Source: Terriglobus albidus (GTDB lineage Bacteria > Acidobacteriota > Terriglobia > Terriglobales > Acidobacteriaceae). From it: a stretch of DNA of 64,000 bases. The first letter of the stretch is position 1; each line of letters begins with the position of its first letter. Of this stretch, positions 1 to 9,717 are shown piece by piece. The stretch covers positions 992,001 to 1,056,000 of the forward strand of contig NZ_JAGTAS010000058.1 in the NCBI RefSeq assembly GCF_025685425.1. The letters are read 5' to 3'. Position numbers and translations under genes: made by a program. The notes under the pieces were generated by a model that was given only the letters and a program-made list of their open reading frames with translations, ran no database searches and was not told the DNA's origin.

Positions 1-590
1 AGTTTCTTTTCCGCGCGAAGCAGCTCACGATGGATAAAACGTTCCAGTTGCGCCAGATCTTCCTTGCTGGTCGGATCGCTGTGCAGAAACTCCTGCTGCA
101 ACCGCACCGCTCCCAGCGGGGTGCTCACCATCGACTTGATGCGGCCGTGCTCGCTGTGAGTAATCTCGCAGCTTCCGCCGCCAAGATCGATCATCAGGCA
201 CCTGCCCCGCGCTCCCGGCTCCAGCGTAGCCACACCAAGATGGATCAGACGGCCCTCTTCCAGGCCTGAAATCACCTCCAGGTGCCATCCTGTGGCCGAT
301 TTGACCCAGGCCGCAAAGGCGGCTGCATTGCGGGCATCGCGTGTGGCCGAGGTAGCCACGACCCGCACTTTATCCACAACGTGGGCCTGGACCGCCTTAT
401 GAAAACGCTTCAGAGCCCGGATGGTAGTGGCCATCGCCTCCGGCGAGATCACTCCCGTCTCGAAGACGCTTTCACCAAGACGTGTCACCTCGCGGGCCTC
501 ATACAACGTCTTGAGCTTATGCATCTGTACGGCGGCGATCTTGAGCCGGCAGGAGTTGGACCCGATATCGATAGCTGCAAATGTCGGCAT
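1..590 (-). CDS. Ppx/GppA family phosphatase (3' end outside window)
   Basis: About 196 residues are visible. The protein opens with MPTFAAIDIGSNSCRLKIAA, the phosphate-1 loop of the ASKHA fold used by exopolyphosphatase and guanosine pentaphosphatase. A second loop, LMIDLGGGSCEI, lies near residue 140, preceded by the usual ISGLEEGRLI-type segment. Family members remove terminal phosphate from polyphosphate or pppGpp in the cytoplasm; which substrate applies cannot be told from this part. The start is the ATG ending at 590 because the conserved loop begins a few residues later. The frame stays open to the window edge. It is divergent from the glycosyltransferase gene that starts at 697. Confidence 0.9.
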   Translation of the reverse strand, partial: MPTFAAIDIGSNSCRLKIAAVQMHKLKTLYEAREVTRLGESVFETGVISPEAMATTIRALKRFHKAVQAHVVDKVRVVATSATRDARNAAAFAAWVKSATGWHLEVISGLEEGRLIHLGVATLEPGARGRCLMIDLGGGSCEITHSEHGRIKSMVSTPLGAVRLQQEFLHSDPTSKEDLAQLERFIHRELLRAEKK

Positions 591-696
591 CTTTCCTCGC
601 GTCAGGATACACGCTTCGCGCATCGAATCTTATGGGTGTTTTTCGTGTCTAACGGAAGGAACACACATCTTTATCGATAAGTAGAGTTGTAGCCGG

Positions 697-2544
697 ATGG
701 TAACTACGTACGCTCCGAAGCCTGTCGCGGCACCTTCGCGCCTGACCAGCACCCGCAAGCGCCGGATCTGGATACTGTCGCTCGTCTGGGTGGCAGTCTA
801 TTTTGCAAGCCTGTTCTCTCCTCCGTTGCTCGACGACGCGGACGCCACCCATGCCCAGGCTGCCGCCGCGATGGCCCGCACCGGCGACTTCGTCACTCTT
901 TACGTCAATGGCATCCGCTACCTGGAAAAGGCCGCTCTGCCCTACTGGCTGGTCGCGGTCGATTACCGCATCTTCGGCTTCAACGCCTTTGCCACACATC
1001 TGCCCCTCGCTCTTGGCGTAGCTATGCTGGCTGCTCTTGCTTATCGCTGGGGCAAGCACGCCATTTCCCGGACAGCGGGCTTCTACGCCTCTCTGGCAAC
1101 GCTTACTACGGCAGGGGTCTTTCTCTTCACGCGTATCTTCATTCCAGAGGTGCTGCTTTCGTTCTTTCTTTGCGCCTCACTCTACTGCCTGCTGCGTGGG
1201 CTTGAGAAGGCGCGCGTGGGCTACTTCTATGGCATGTGGATCGGTCTCGCACTCGCCGTTATGACCAAGGGGCTCATCGGACTGGTCTTCCCTATGGGCG
1301 CAACGGCGATTTATCTGGCCATCACCGGCGAGTGGCGCCGCTGGCGCGAACTCCGTCTTGTTACAGGAGGCCTTCTCTTTCTCGCCATCGCCGCTCCCTG
1401 GCACATCCTTGCCGGTCTGCGGAACACCGGCGGCGTGAACGGACACGGCTTTTTCTGGTTCTACTTCATCAATGAACACGTGCTCCGTTTCCTCGGCGAG
1501 CGCTATCCGAAGGACTACAACAAGCTGCCCGGCTATCTCTTCTGGCTGCTGCACCTGGTCTGGCTCTTCCCCTGGTCGCTCTTCCTTCCCGTCGCCCTGC
1601 GTGACCTGTGGACCAACCGCTCCAGATATCTGCGTCCGTACAGCTTCCATCAGCGCTCTGTCCTTCTGCTCGGCATCTACGCCGCCATCGTCCTGGTCTT
1701 CTTTTCCATCTCCACCAACCAGGAGTACTACACCTTCCCGGCCTATCTGCCGATCCTTCTTCTCATCGCCTTCTCTCTTGCCCGTCGCGAAGACAAGGTC
1801 CTGCGTGGAAATCTGGTTACCGCAGCACACGTCATCTTTGCCATGCTTGGCTTTCTAATCGCCGGAGCACTCTTCTACGGCCTGTGGAGCTCACGCAATC
1901 TTCCTTTCGAGCCTAGCATCGGAGACCTCTTGGCCCATCGCGCCGTAGGAGACTACACGCTCTCGATGTCGCACTTCTTCGACCTGACCGCAGCTTCCTT
2001 TGCCGCGCTGCGCCTGCCCGCTGCCCTGGCCATGCTGGCCTTCGCCTTCGGTCCAGCCGTCGCCTGGAATCTTCGTCTGCACAAGCGCAACACGGCTGCC
2101 TTCTCCACCATGGCATTCACCACTGCGCTCTTCCTCATAGCTGCGCATATCGCTCTCGTGCGCTTCGGCTCCATGCTGAGCTGCAAACAACTGGCAGACA
2201 CTGCCAATGACCTCGTCGCCTCCCGGCGTATCGAAGGCAACTACCAGCTAATGCTGTATGGCGATCAGTCCTACGGCTCTTCGGTCATCTTCTATACCAA
2301 CCGCCAGGCACTGCTGGTCGACGGCCGCTCCAGCTCGTTGATCTTCGGCAGCACCTTCCACGATGCGCCACATATCTTCCTCTCCTCACAGGATCTGCTC
2401 CAGACGTGGGGACAGGGAGTGCGTCATCTCCTCTTCGTTCCTGAAGAGCATCATAACGACGTAGAGCAACTTCTCAAGGGACGTTACGTTCTGTTGAAAG
2501 AGACATCCGGCAATACGTTGCTGACCGACCGCCCGCTCGATTGA
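697..2544 (+). CDS. GT39-family membrane glycosyltransferase (ArnT/PMT-like), copy 1
   Basis: A 615-residue integral membrane protein with about a dozen hydrophobic segments from residue 24 on. It has the family hallmarks: an acidic pair in the first external loop (LLDDADATHAQ, near residues 45-54), LEKAALPYW near residue 77 and MTKGLIGLVFP near residue 190. GT39/ArnT enzymes move a sugar from a polyprenyl-phosphate donor to lipid A or protein on the periplasmic side. Acceptor and donor are unknown here. The next gene, 41 bp downstream, is a same-length paralogue with matching motifs, so the pair is probably an operon created by tandem duplication. The ATG at 697 has no strong ribosome binding site, but no better start was seen. 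Confidence 0.88.
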   Translation: MVTTYAPKPVAAPSRLTSTRKRRIWILSLVWVAVYFASLFSPPLLDDADATHAQAAAAMARTGDFVTLYVNGIRYLEKAALPYWLVAVDYRIFGFNAFATHLPLALGVAMLAALAYRWGKHAISRTAGFYASLATLTTAGVFLFTRIFIPEVLLSFFLCASLYCLLRGLEKARVGYFYGMWIGLALAVMTKGLIGLVFPMGATAIYLAITGEWRRWRELRLVTGGLLFLAIAAPWHILAGLRNTGGVNGHGFFWFYFINEHVLRFLGERYPKDYNKLPGYLFWLLHLVWLFPWSLFLPVALRDLWTNRSRYLRPYSFHQRSVLLLGIYAAIVLVFFSISTNQEYYTFPAYLPILLLIAFSLARREDKVLRGNLVTAAHVIFAMLGFLIAGALFYGLWSSRNLPFEPSIGDLLAHRAVGDYTLSMSHFFDLTAASFAALRLPAALAMLAFAFGPAVAWNLRLHKRNTAAFSTMAFTTALFLIAAHIALVRFGSMLSCKQLADTANDLVASRRIEGNYQLMLYGDQSYGSSVIFYTNRQALLVDGRSSSLIFGSTFHDAPHIFLSSQDLLQTWGQGVRHLLFVPEEHHNDVEQLLKGRYVLLKETSGNTLLTDRPLD

Positions 2545-2585
2545 CGTAGCACTAGAAAAACCAGCACGATGGATAGAAGAACCTC

Positions 2586-4433
2586 GTGAGCCTCCCGACC
2601 TCATCCGCCGTGACGGATCCTACCGCCTCGCCCGCCCCAGCACGCCGGAGATCCATCACCATTCTTCTCATCATCTGGGGAGTGCTGCAGCTCGGCGGCA
2701 TCTTTACCCCCGGCCTGCTCGACGATGTCGACTCGGTCTATCTCGAGGTCGCGCGCGAAATGCTCGTCCGCCACGACTACGTCACGCCTTATGTCGACGG
2801 TATCCGCTTCTTTGACAAGCCTCCGTTGATGTACTGGCTCGCGGCCGGCAGCATGAAGATCTTCGGACCGCATGACTGGGCCGGCCGGCTTCCGCTTGCC
2901 CTGCTGGTTCTTGGACTCATCTTTTCGGTTTACTCTCTCGGCAGACGGTTTTTCGGCGAACGTGGCGGCTTTTACTCCGGCCTGGCCATCGCCACCTCGA
3001 TCGGCCCCTATCTCTTCACGCGCTTCTACATCCCCGACGTTCCGCTGGCGCTATGGATGACCCTCTCCATCCACCTTCTGCTCATCGCCCTCGATCGAGT
3101 CCGAGCACACGAGTCCGCGCTGAAACCGATGCTCGGCTTCGCCGCCGTAACGGCTCTCAATGTCCTCACCAAGGGCCTGATCGGGCTCGTCTTTCCGGTC
3201 GCATTCGCTCTCATCTTTCTTCTGTTGACGCGCCAGGCCCGCGCCCTGCTCCGCTTGCATCTCGTCCCGTCGATAGCGCTCTTTCTGGTCATCGCGCTTC
3301 CCTGGCACATACTCGCAGCGCTGCGGAACCCTGCCATCGACGCCAATGCCCGCGGCTGGTTCTGGTTCTACGTCATCAATGAGCACTTCATGCGTTTCAT
3401 CGGCAAGCGCATTCCGCACGACTACGGCCAGGTGCCTGTCCTGCTCTTCTGGGGCATGATCCTGGCGTGGCTGCTGCCCTGGGCGGTCTTTCTGCCGCGT
3501 GCGATCCGCTGGGGCGCCGCCACGCTGCGCACACAGGGATTGAAGGCTCGCGCCTCAGAAGCTCCGCTGACCCTCTTTCTGTGGGCCGTCGTGGTCATTG
3601 GTTTCTTCTCGCTCGGCAGTCGACAGGAATACTACGCCCTTCCAGCACTGCCCGCTCTCGCCGTCCTCACCGGCGGACAACTGGCGCGCGCCGAAGATCC
3701 ACTTCATCCGGGGTCACGCCATGCGGCGTACTTCTGGACACGGTGGCTGCTTCTGCCCATCACCACACTTGCAGCGGTGGTCTGCACCTGGTTTGCAATG
3801 ACCGCTCCCATGCCACCCGCCGGCGTCGATATCTCCGCTGTGCTCACCACCAACCCCGAGCGCTACACCCTCGCCCTCGGCCATCTCTACGACCTCACTG
3901 GCACGGCGATGGGTTTCTTCCGCTTCCCGCTCATCCTCGTCGCCGTCTCCATGTACGCCGCCGGCCTCACGGCCTGGCTGCTGCGCCGCAAGGGCAAGTG
4001 CTATGCGGCCAACGTCACTCTTGCTATCGCCATGATGGGAAATCTCTGGGGCATGCACGAAGGACTGGCGCGCTTTTATCCCATCCTGGGCTCGAAGGGC
4101 CTGGCCGACGCCATCAACTCTGTCTTTCAGCCGGGTGACCAGATCATGCTGGACGGCGAGTTGACCTCCGGCTCCTCCATTGCGTTCTACACCCGTCAGC
4201 CGCTGCACCTGGTCAACGGACGCGTCAACGGCCCCTGGTACGGCAGCTTCTGGCCCGATGCGGCCAGGGTCTTTGAAACCGAAGATTCCCTGCACCAGGC
4301 CTGGGCAAGCCACGACCGCGTCTTCCTCATGACCTACGAACCCCAGCGCCGCCTGACCGATCTGCGGCCCTTCGGCGGCGTCTACGAGCTCAAGTCTGAG
4401 GGCGGCAAAACTGTCCTCACCAATCACCCCTGA
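2586..4433 (+). CDS. GT39-family membrane glycosyltransferase (ArnT/PMT-like), copy 2
   Basis: 615 residues, starting at GTG 2586. It shares with the preceding gene the layout and motifs in the same order: GLLDDVDSVYLE near residues 43-54 (the putative catalytic acid loop), FDKPPLMYWLAAG, a VLTKGLIGLVFP segment and FYVINEHFMRF. The equal length and shared motifs indicate tandem duplication followed by divergence. The predicted role is transfer of a lipid-phosphate-linked sugar at the outer face of the inner membrane. A hairpin lies downstream at 4468-4501. Confidence 0.88.
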   Translation: MSLPTSSAVTDPTASPAPARRRSITILLIIWGVLQLGGIFTPGLLDDVDSVYLEVAREMLVRHDYVTPYVDGIRFFDKPPLMYWLAAGSMKIFGPHDWAGRLPLALLVLGLIFSVYSLGRRFFGERGGFYSGLAIATSIGPYLFTRFYIPDVPLALWMTLSIHLLLIALDRVRAHESALKPMLGFAAVTALNVLTKGLIGLVFPVAFALIFLLLTRQARALLRLHLVPSIALFLVIALPWHILAALRNPAIDANARGWFWFYVINEHFMRFIGKRIPHDYGQVPVLLFWGMILAWLLPWAVFLPRAIRWGAATLRTQGLKARASEAPLTLFLWAVVVIGFFSLGSRQEYYALPALPALAVLTGGQLARAEDPLHPGSRHAAYFWTRWLLLPITTLAAVVCTWFAMTAPMPPAGVDISAVLTTNPERYTLALGHLYDLTGTAMGFFRFPLILVAVSMYAAGLTAWLLRRKGKCYAANVTLAIAMMGNLWGMHEGLARFYPILGSKGLADAINSVFQPGDQIMLDGELTSGSSIAFYTRQPLHLVNGRVNGPWYGSFWPDAARVFETEDSLHQAWASHDRVFLMTYEPQRRLTDLRPFGGVYELKSEGGKTVLTNHP

Positions 4434-4467
4434 GAGCTAGAGCGTATCGACAGGGCTTGTTTTTTGC

Positions 4468-4501
4468 TTGTCATTTCGCAGCGATAGCGGAGAAATGACA
4501 A
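4468..4501. terminator. Hairpin TTGTCATTTC/GAAATGACAA, possible terminator of the GT39 pair
   Basis: Ten-base perfect arms at 4468-4477 and 4492-4501 enclose a partly palindromic loop (AGCGATAGC). There is a T-run just before the hairpin, not after it, so it would fit a terminator on the minus strand better. The sequence is related to the GTCATTTCG...GGAGAAAT repeat found at 7490, 14292 and 19418, so it may be a repeat and not a dedicated terminator. Confidence 0.4.
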
Positions 4502-4590
4502 ACGAATAACCGATAACCTGACGAGTAGTAAAAATCAGATAAATCACGCGACTCCCGCAATACGGGATTGTTACCCTTCTAACGATCCCT

Positions 4591-7419
4591 ATGACCTCTG
4601 TGACGCGTCTCTCCCTCGTTACGTTGTTGGCTGTTGCCCCGGTCTTTGCGCAGTCGCCGATCAATCTACCCAGCAGCAAACAACTGCTCCCCGGCATTCC
4701 CGGCGACCCACAGCGCATCAACAGCCTTCCACTGGCGATGGCGTGGTCACCCGACCATCGCTATCTCGCCGTCGTGAACGCGGGCTACGGAACCGCCGAA
4801 TCGAACTACCAGCAGTCCATCGCTGTGCTCGATACCCAGACCGGCAACGTCAAAGACTTCCCTGAGTCCCGCACGACGCTCTCTTCTGCGCAGACACTCT
4901 TCTCCGGCCTGCTCTTTTCCGCCGATGGTCAGCGCCTCTATGCCTCGCTCGATTCTCTCTCCGAACCGGAAGGCGGCGCACCTGGCGAAGACGGCCTCGT
5001 CAAGACCGGTAACGCCATCGCCGTCTACAGCTTCCACGACGGCTCGATCACTGCCGACCACCTCATCCCCATCCCGCTACAACAGCTTGCTGCCGGCCGT
5101 TCGCAGAACGAGATCGGCAAGCCCATCGCCATGGGCAAAGCGATCCCAGTTCCCACGGGCCTGGCCTTACTGAAGGCAGCCAATGGCGCAGAACAACTTC
5201 TGGTCGCGGATAACTTCTCCGACGATGTGCTACAGGTCGATGCTGCCAGCGGTAAGATCCTTCACCGCTTCGATCTCGCCACCAAACCCATCGTCCCTGC
5301 GAATTATCCCATCGCTATCGCTGTCGATACAGCTCAGCGCTTCGCGTATGTCGCTCTCTGGAACGGCTCCGCGCTTGCCCAGCTCGATCTGAAGTCCGGT
5401 AAGGTTGCCTCGACTCTGCCGCTGCTTCCGCCCGACCCGGCCACTGGCCCCAGCTCGCATCCCTGCGCGCTGGTCTTCTCCAGGGACGGACGAACGCTGT
5501 ACGTCGCCCTGGCAAATCGCGATGCGGTCGCCGTGGTCTCACTCGCGAACGCGAAGCCGAAGCTCGCCGGAACCCTTGATACGCGCCTGCCCGGACAGAG
5601 CTACTTTGGCGCTATCCCCACAGCACTTGCGCTCAGCACCGATGGCAGCCGGCTCTTTGTCGCTAACTCCGGCTCCAACGCGGTTGCCGTCTTCGATACG
5701 GCACAGAAGCTCTCCGCCACTGCTTCTATACACGCCGCCGGCTTCCTTCCAACCGAGTGGTTCCCAACGGCTATCGCCGTACAGGGCAACAGGCTCTACG
5801 CAGCCACCGGCAAAGGGAAGGGCACCGGTCCCAACGCGCCCAAGCCGCTCATGGCTGCCGATCCCGGCCAGATGCCCGCAAAGTTCAAGACGCGGGCACA
5901 TGCTTACATTGCGACGCTGCTGCATGGCTCACTGGCCTCCATCGATCTGAGCTCCGCTTTACCCAAACTGGATGAGCTCTCGCGCGCTGTTATTCTTTCA
6001 AACCGCATGAACGCCGAGCAGCAACACGTCTTCGCCGATGGGCACAACCCCATCAAGCACGTGATCTACATCATCAAAGAGAACCGTACCTATGACCAGA
6101 TCCTCGGTGATCTCGGCGTCGGCGACGGTGATTCCTCTCTAACGATATATGGCAAAGACATCACGCCCAACCTGCACAAGCTCGCACTGCAATTCGGCGT
6201 GCTTGATAACTTCTACGACTCCGGCGAGGTTTCCGGCGATGGACATGTCTGGTCGACTGCCGCCATCACCTCCGACTACAACGAGAAGAACTGGCAGCAG
6301 AGCTATCGTGGCAAAGAACGCACCTATGACTATGAAGGTGTCGTCGCGGAAGGCTATCCGCTGCTCGAAGGCATCTCCGATATCGACGAGCCGCAGAGTG
6401 GCTACATCTGGACCAATCTCGCCAAACATGGCAAGTCGCTCTACCACTTCGGTGAGTTCGTCGCCACTAAGTTCTGCGACGATTCCGGCGAGGCTCCGAA
6501 AGATCGTTCTCCGCTGAACGGCACACCCGAGCCCTCGCCTCAGCGCTGCGCGGGGAGAGCCTCCATCCTCCCTGGCCAGGAGATTCCTGCCAACTACGGC
6601 GGTGGCAAGAGCGAATACCAGTGGCACATTCCGCTTATCTTCAAGAACACTGCCACCAAGCCTGAGCTCGAAGGCCACTTCGATACTGCCTATCCGGACT
6701 TCAATCTCAAGTTTCCGGACCAGCTCCGCGTCAGCGAGTTCATTACCCAGTTCGATAAATGGGTCACCGAGCGCAAGGCGGGTAAGGACAACATGCCGCA
6801 GTTCGTGATGTTGCGTCTGGGCGACGACCACACCGCCGGCACCGCCGTCGGCTCACCCACGCCGCGCTCCTCTGTTGCGGATAACGATCTCGCTGTCGGC
6901 CGCGCCGTGGACGCCATCTCACACTCACCCTACTGGGACGACACGGCCTTCTTCATCCTCGAGGATGACGCACAGGACGGCGCCGATCACGTTGATGGCC
7001 ACCGGTCGATCTCACTGGTCATCAGCAAATACTCTCCGCGTAACCCGGAGCCTTTCCTTGACCACAACTTCTACACCACGGTCTCTGTCCTGCACACGAT
7101 GGAAGACCTTCTCGGCGTTCCGCCGATGAATAACAACGATGCCTTTGCTCCGCTCATCGCACCGATCTTCAGCGGTAAGGGCGATCAGCCGGCTTTCACC
7201 GCAGACTATGCCAATCGCGACAACAAACTCATCTACCAGGCCAATACGGCAAAGACTGTGGGAGCGAAGCAATCTTCAAAAATGGACTTCACTCATGAAG
7301 ACCGCGCTGATGCCCGCCTGCTGAACATCATCCTCTGGCGCGACGCCATGGGCGACAAACCGATCCCGCAGATGGTGCTGCATCCCCACGGCCAGAAGAA
7401 GGATGATGACGACGACTAG
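4591..7419 (+). CDS. Secreted beta-propeller / phosphoesterase fusion protein
   Basis: 942 residues. An N-terminal signal peptide of about 20 residues ends in VFAQS. Residues about 40-470 hold YVTN-type beta-propeller blades (repeated FSADGQRLYAS, LSTDGSRLFVANSGSNAVAV). From about residue 487 an alkaline-phosphatase-superfamily phosphoesterase domain (PF04185-like) follows: VIYIIKENRTYDQILGD, then EDDAQDGADHVDGHRS near residue 790, with acidic and His residues expected to bind metal. The C-terminus is an unusual run of five Asp. The protein probably acts in the periplasm or outside the cell as a phosphatase or phospholipase C-like enzyme; the substrate is unknown. No clear Shine-Dalgarno sequence precedes the ATG, but the signal peptide supports this start. 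A strong terminator follows at 7450. Confidence 0.9.
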   Translation: MTSVTRLSLVTLLAVAPVFAQSPINLPSSKQLLPGIPGDPQRINSLPLAMAWSPDHRYLAVVNAGYGTAESNYQQSIAVLDTQTGNVKDFPESRTTLSSAQTLFSGLLFSADGQRLYASLDSLSEPEGGAPGEDGLVKTGNAIAVYSFHDGSITADHLIPIPLQQLAAGRSQNEIGKPIAMGKAIPVPTGLALLKAANGAEQLLVADNFSDDVLQVDAASGKILHRFDLATKPIVPANYPIAIAVDTAQRFAYVALWNGSALAQLDLKSGKVASTLPLLPPDPATGPSSHPCALVFSRDGRTLYVALANRDAVAVVSLANAKPKLAGTLDTRLPGQSYFGAIPTALALSTDGSRLFVANSGSNAVAVFDTAQKLSATASIHAAGFLPTEWFPTAIAVQGNRLYAATGKGKGTGPNAPKPLMAADPGQMPAKFKTRAHAYIATLLHGSLASIDLSSALPKLDELSRAVILSNRMNAEQQHVFADGHNPIKHVIYIIKENRTYDQILGDLGVGDGDSSLTIYGKDITPNLHKLALQFGVLDNFYDSGEVSGDGHVWSTAAITSDYNEKNWQQSYRGKERTYDYEGVVAEGYPLLEGISDIDEPQSGYIWTNLAKHGKSLYHFGEFVATKFCDDSGEAPKDRSPLNGTPEPSPQRCAGRASILPGQEIPANYGGGKSEYQWHIPLIFKNTATKPELEGHFDTAYPDFNLKFPDQLRVSEFITQFDKWVTERKAGKDNMPQFVMLRLGDDHTAGTAVGSPTPRSSVADNDLAVGRAVDAISHSPYWDDTAFFILEDDAQDGADHVDGHRSISLVISKYSPRNPEPFLDHNFYTTVSVLHTMEDLLGVPPMNNNDAFAPLIAPIFSGKGDQPAFTADYANRDNKLIYQANTAKTVGAKQSSKMDFTHEDRADARLLNIILWRDAMGDKPIPQMVLHPHGQKKDDDDD

Positions 7420-7449
7420 GGCATAACAAGCCGTCGCTTTGTCATGCTG

Positions 7450-7489
7450 AAAGGAAGATCGAACACAGTTCGATCTTCCTTTTTATTTT
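7450..7489 (+). terminator. Rho-independent terminator
   Basis: A perfect 15-bp stem (AAAGGAAGATCGAAC at 7450-7464, GTTCGATCTTCCTTT at 7468-7482) with a 3-base loop, followed by TTATTTT. It lies 30 bp after the phosphoesterase stop. The A-rich 5' side could also let it work in the other direction. Confidence 0.9.
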
Positions 7490-7535
7490 GTCATTTCGGA
7501 GTGACCGAAAGGAGCGGAGAAATCTGCTTCTTTTA
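7490..7535. repeat. Short interspersed repeat, GTCATTTCG...GGAGAAATCTGCTTC type
   Basis: GTCATTTCGGAGTGACCGA followed by AGGAGCGGAGAAATCTGC. A close copy lies at 14292-14335 and decayed copies at 4468 and 19418. It sits between a terminator and the AsmA gene. No coding potential was seen. Confidence 0.6.
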
Positions 7536-7610
7536 TTCACCCTCCGGCGCTGGTAGAAATCCCCAAACAAGCATCTACTAAAGAGGAAGTTCAGGCGCTG
7601 GGAGAAGAGC

Positions 7611-9260
7611 ATGGTACAGATCAAACGGAGTTGGGTCATCATCGCAGGCATCGTGCTTCTGGTGCTCGTCGGCTTCTTCGCCGTCGGCCATCTGCTCGAT
7701 GCAGACACCTACCGCGGACGCATCGAAAAAGCGCTCTCGGATTCCCTCGGACGTCCCGTGCAGCTAGGACATCTCGACTTCTCACTCTTCTCCGGAAGCC
7801 TGCTGGCCGAATCCCCCGTTATCGCCGAGGATCCTGCATTCAGCAATCAGCCTTTTCTTACTGCGAAGAGTGTTCACATCGGCGTCGAGGTACTCCCGCT
7901 GTTGCTACATCGCCAGATCCACATCAACGGCTTCACGATCGATCAACCGAAGATCGTCCTGATACGCGCCGAGAACGGCGCCTGGAACTACTCCAGCATC
8001 GGCAGCGAAGGCAAACGTAAGGCCCCCACGGCCGAAACCAACGACCTCATCCCCAACCTGACCGTCGGCAAGATCGATATCAAGGATGGCAGCGTCACCA
8101 TGGGCACGCAGCCGCAACATGGGCAACCGCACATCTATAGCGACCTCAACATCAGCGTGCAGAACTTCTCGTTCGCCAAAGCATTCCCCTTCACGGTTAA
8201 CGGCAAGCTGCCGGCAGGAGGAAATATCGACATCAGCGGGAACGCCGGTCCGATCAACCAGCATGATGCTTCGCTGACCCCGCTTACAGCGCAGATCGCG
8301 TTGAAGCATGCAGACCTGGTCTCGGCCGGACTCGTCGAACCCAGCCAGGGAATCTCCGGCATTGCCGATCTCGATGCTAAGGTTACTTCGAACGGCCAGA
8401 CCGCACAGGCCGATGGGAAGCTCCATCTCACGCAACTGAAGCTGGCGAAGAACGGCACGCCATCCTCGCAGCCTGTCGATCTGCAGTTCAACGTCAATCA
8501 GGATCTGCAATCGCTCTCCGGCAAGATCAACAGCGCCACCATGCAGGTCAGCAAGGCTGCGCTTGCCGTCACTGGAACCTACACGACCCGCGGCAACACT
8601 ACCACGACACAGATGAACGTCGATGGAAAGAACATGCCCATCGATGACCTGGTCGCCTTCCTCCCCTCTCTCGGTGTGCAGTTGCCCTCCGGTTCGCGGC
8701 TACAAGGTGGCACCCTCACGCTCTCGCTCGATGTCGCCGGACCAACAACGGCTCCTGTCATCAGCGGTCCCATCCGTATTGCAAATACACAGCTCGCAGG
8801 CTTCGATCTGGGACAAAAGCTCGCCAGCGTTCAGGCCCTCACCGGAGCAAAGACCGGGTCGAACACCACCATCCAGGCCCTGAGCACCAACCTCCGCTAT
8901 AGTCCTGAGGGAGTCCAGACCAACAATCTTGCCGCCATCGTCGCCGGACTAGGCTCCGCCTCCGGCAACGGCTCCATCAGCGCCAACAATGCGCTCAACT
9001 ACCGTCTGCTGATCAAGCTCGACTCCACTGGCATTGGTGGACTCGCCACGCAAGCCGCCAGCCTGCTACCCGGTGTCTTTGGATCAGCAGTAAGCCAGGC
9101 CACTGCAAATGGAATTCCAGTGATCATCGGGGGCACAACCGCCAATCCCACGTTCACACCCGACATGAGCAAGCTGGTTGGCGGAAGCACACAACAACAG
9201 AAACAGAACCTGCAATCCAATCCCTTAGGGAAAGCTCTCAGTGGCCTGTTCCACCGATAG
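7611..9260 (+). CDS. AsmA family protein
   Basis: 549 residues. A single membrane anchor (about 10-28) is followed by the AsmA signature region: DTYRGRIEKALSDSLGRPVQLGHLDFSLFSG, then FTIDQPKIVLIRAENGAWNYSSIG near residue 105. The remainder is beta-rich with repeated short strands, as in AsmA/TamB-like proteins that span the periplasm and are linked to lipid transport or outer membrane biogenesis. The C-terminal portion (about 335-530) matches the AsmA C-terminal region, ending in a Gln-rich tail. GGGAG lies upstream of the ATG. No partner gene is adjacent, so the exact role is inferred from the family only. Confidence 0.85.
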   Translation: MVQIKRSWVIIAGIVLLVLVGFFAVGHLLDADTYRGRIEKALSDSLGRPVQLGHLDFSLFSGSLLAESPVIAEDPAFSNQPFLTAKSVHIGVEVLPLLLHRQIHINGFTIDQPKIVLIRAENGAWNYSSIGSEGKRKAPTAETNDLIPNLTVGKIDIKDGSVTMGTQPQHGQPHIYSDLNISVQNFSFAKAFPFTVNGKLPAGGNIDISGNAGPINQHDASLTPLTAQIALKHADLVSAGLVEPSQGISGIADLDAKVTSNGQTAQADGKLHLTQLKLAKNGTPSSQPVDLQFNVNQDLQSLSGKINSATMQVSKAALAVTGTYTTRGNTTTTQMNVDGKNMPIDDLVAFLPSLGVQLPSGSRLQGGTLTLSLDVAGPTTAPVISGPIRIANTQLAGFDLGQKLASVQALTGAKTGSNTTIQALSTNLRYSPEGVQTNNLAAIVAGLGSASGNGSISANNALNYRLLIKLDSTGIGGLATQAASLLPGVFGSAVSQATANGIPVIIGGTTANPTFTPDMSKLVGGSTQQQKQNLQSNPLGKALSGLFHR

Positions 9261-9268
9261 GAACAGGC
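9244..9268 (+). terminator. Possible terminator hairpin spanning the AsmA stop codon
   Basis: GCCTGTTCC (9244-9252) pairs with GGAACAGGC (9260-9268); the TAG stop is in the loop and 3' arm. No T-tract follows, so termination is uncertain. Confidence 0.35.
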
Positions 9269-9300
9269 GCCATTCACTTCAACGACGTCCTGGTTGCCTC

Positions 9301-9437
9301 ATTGCTCATGCTGATTTACCAGGGGCGAGGCATGAGCAATATAAGCGCTGAAGGCGCGTTCTATATCAGCCTGGGCCAACGCCCAGGTTAGTTGCCCATA
9401 AGGTGTTAAAGGGCTGAAGGCCCGCTCCATAACTCTG
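9301..9437 (+). repeat. Interspersed repeat family A, copy 1, with flanking 10-bp inverted repeat
   Basis: In the 457-bp gap 9261-9717. An inverted repeat ATTGCTCATG/CATGAGCAAT (9301-9310, 9331-9340) precedes a roughly 95-bp element at 9343-9437 built of small hairpins: GCGCTGAAGGCGC, CCTGGGCCAACGCCCAGG and GGGCTGAAGGCCC. The element recurs in reverse complement at 19252-19350. The gap also holds a family D copy (9516-9555). I see no gene in it; a 77-residue open frame here has no recognisable features. Confidence 0.7.
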
Positions 9438-9515
9438 AAGCAGCTGGTTAGGCTACAGTGCAGAAGTCATGTTCGAACCGCCTGACGAATTCTGGCCGGA
9501 AGAGTGAAGGCCGGG

Positions 9516-9555
9516 CCCACGTCCCTTAAGGGACATGGGACACCCAGTGCATGGG
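9516..9555 (+). repeat. Family D palindrome-cored repeat
   Basis: The conserved outer parts are CCCA...GGGACACCCAGTGCATGGG; the core is the stem ACGTCCC/GGGACAT with a TTAA loop. Compare 26424-26459, where the same flanks hold a different stem. Confidence 0.6.
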
Positions 9556-9717
9556 TTATCGCAATCTATCGGCCGATCGCGGTAGCGTCTTCGACTCCGA
9601 CACCTGGGAACAGATCTCTGCTGCAAAAGACGCTGCCTTTCTACGTACGGTTCCCGACAATGTCTTCGCTATACTTGCACTGAAGCAGATACAACATATC
9701 AACTCTGGAGAACGCCT

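Noticed and set aside
4434-4460. CTAGAGCGT next to the GT39 stop resembles the end of the MITE-like element
   Set aside because: Only about nine bases match and the rest of the element is missing; chance or a short remnant cannot be told apart.
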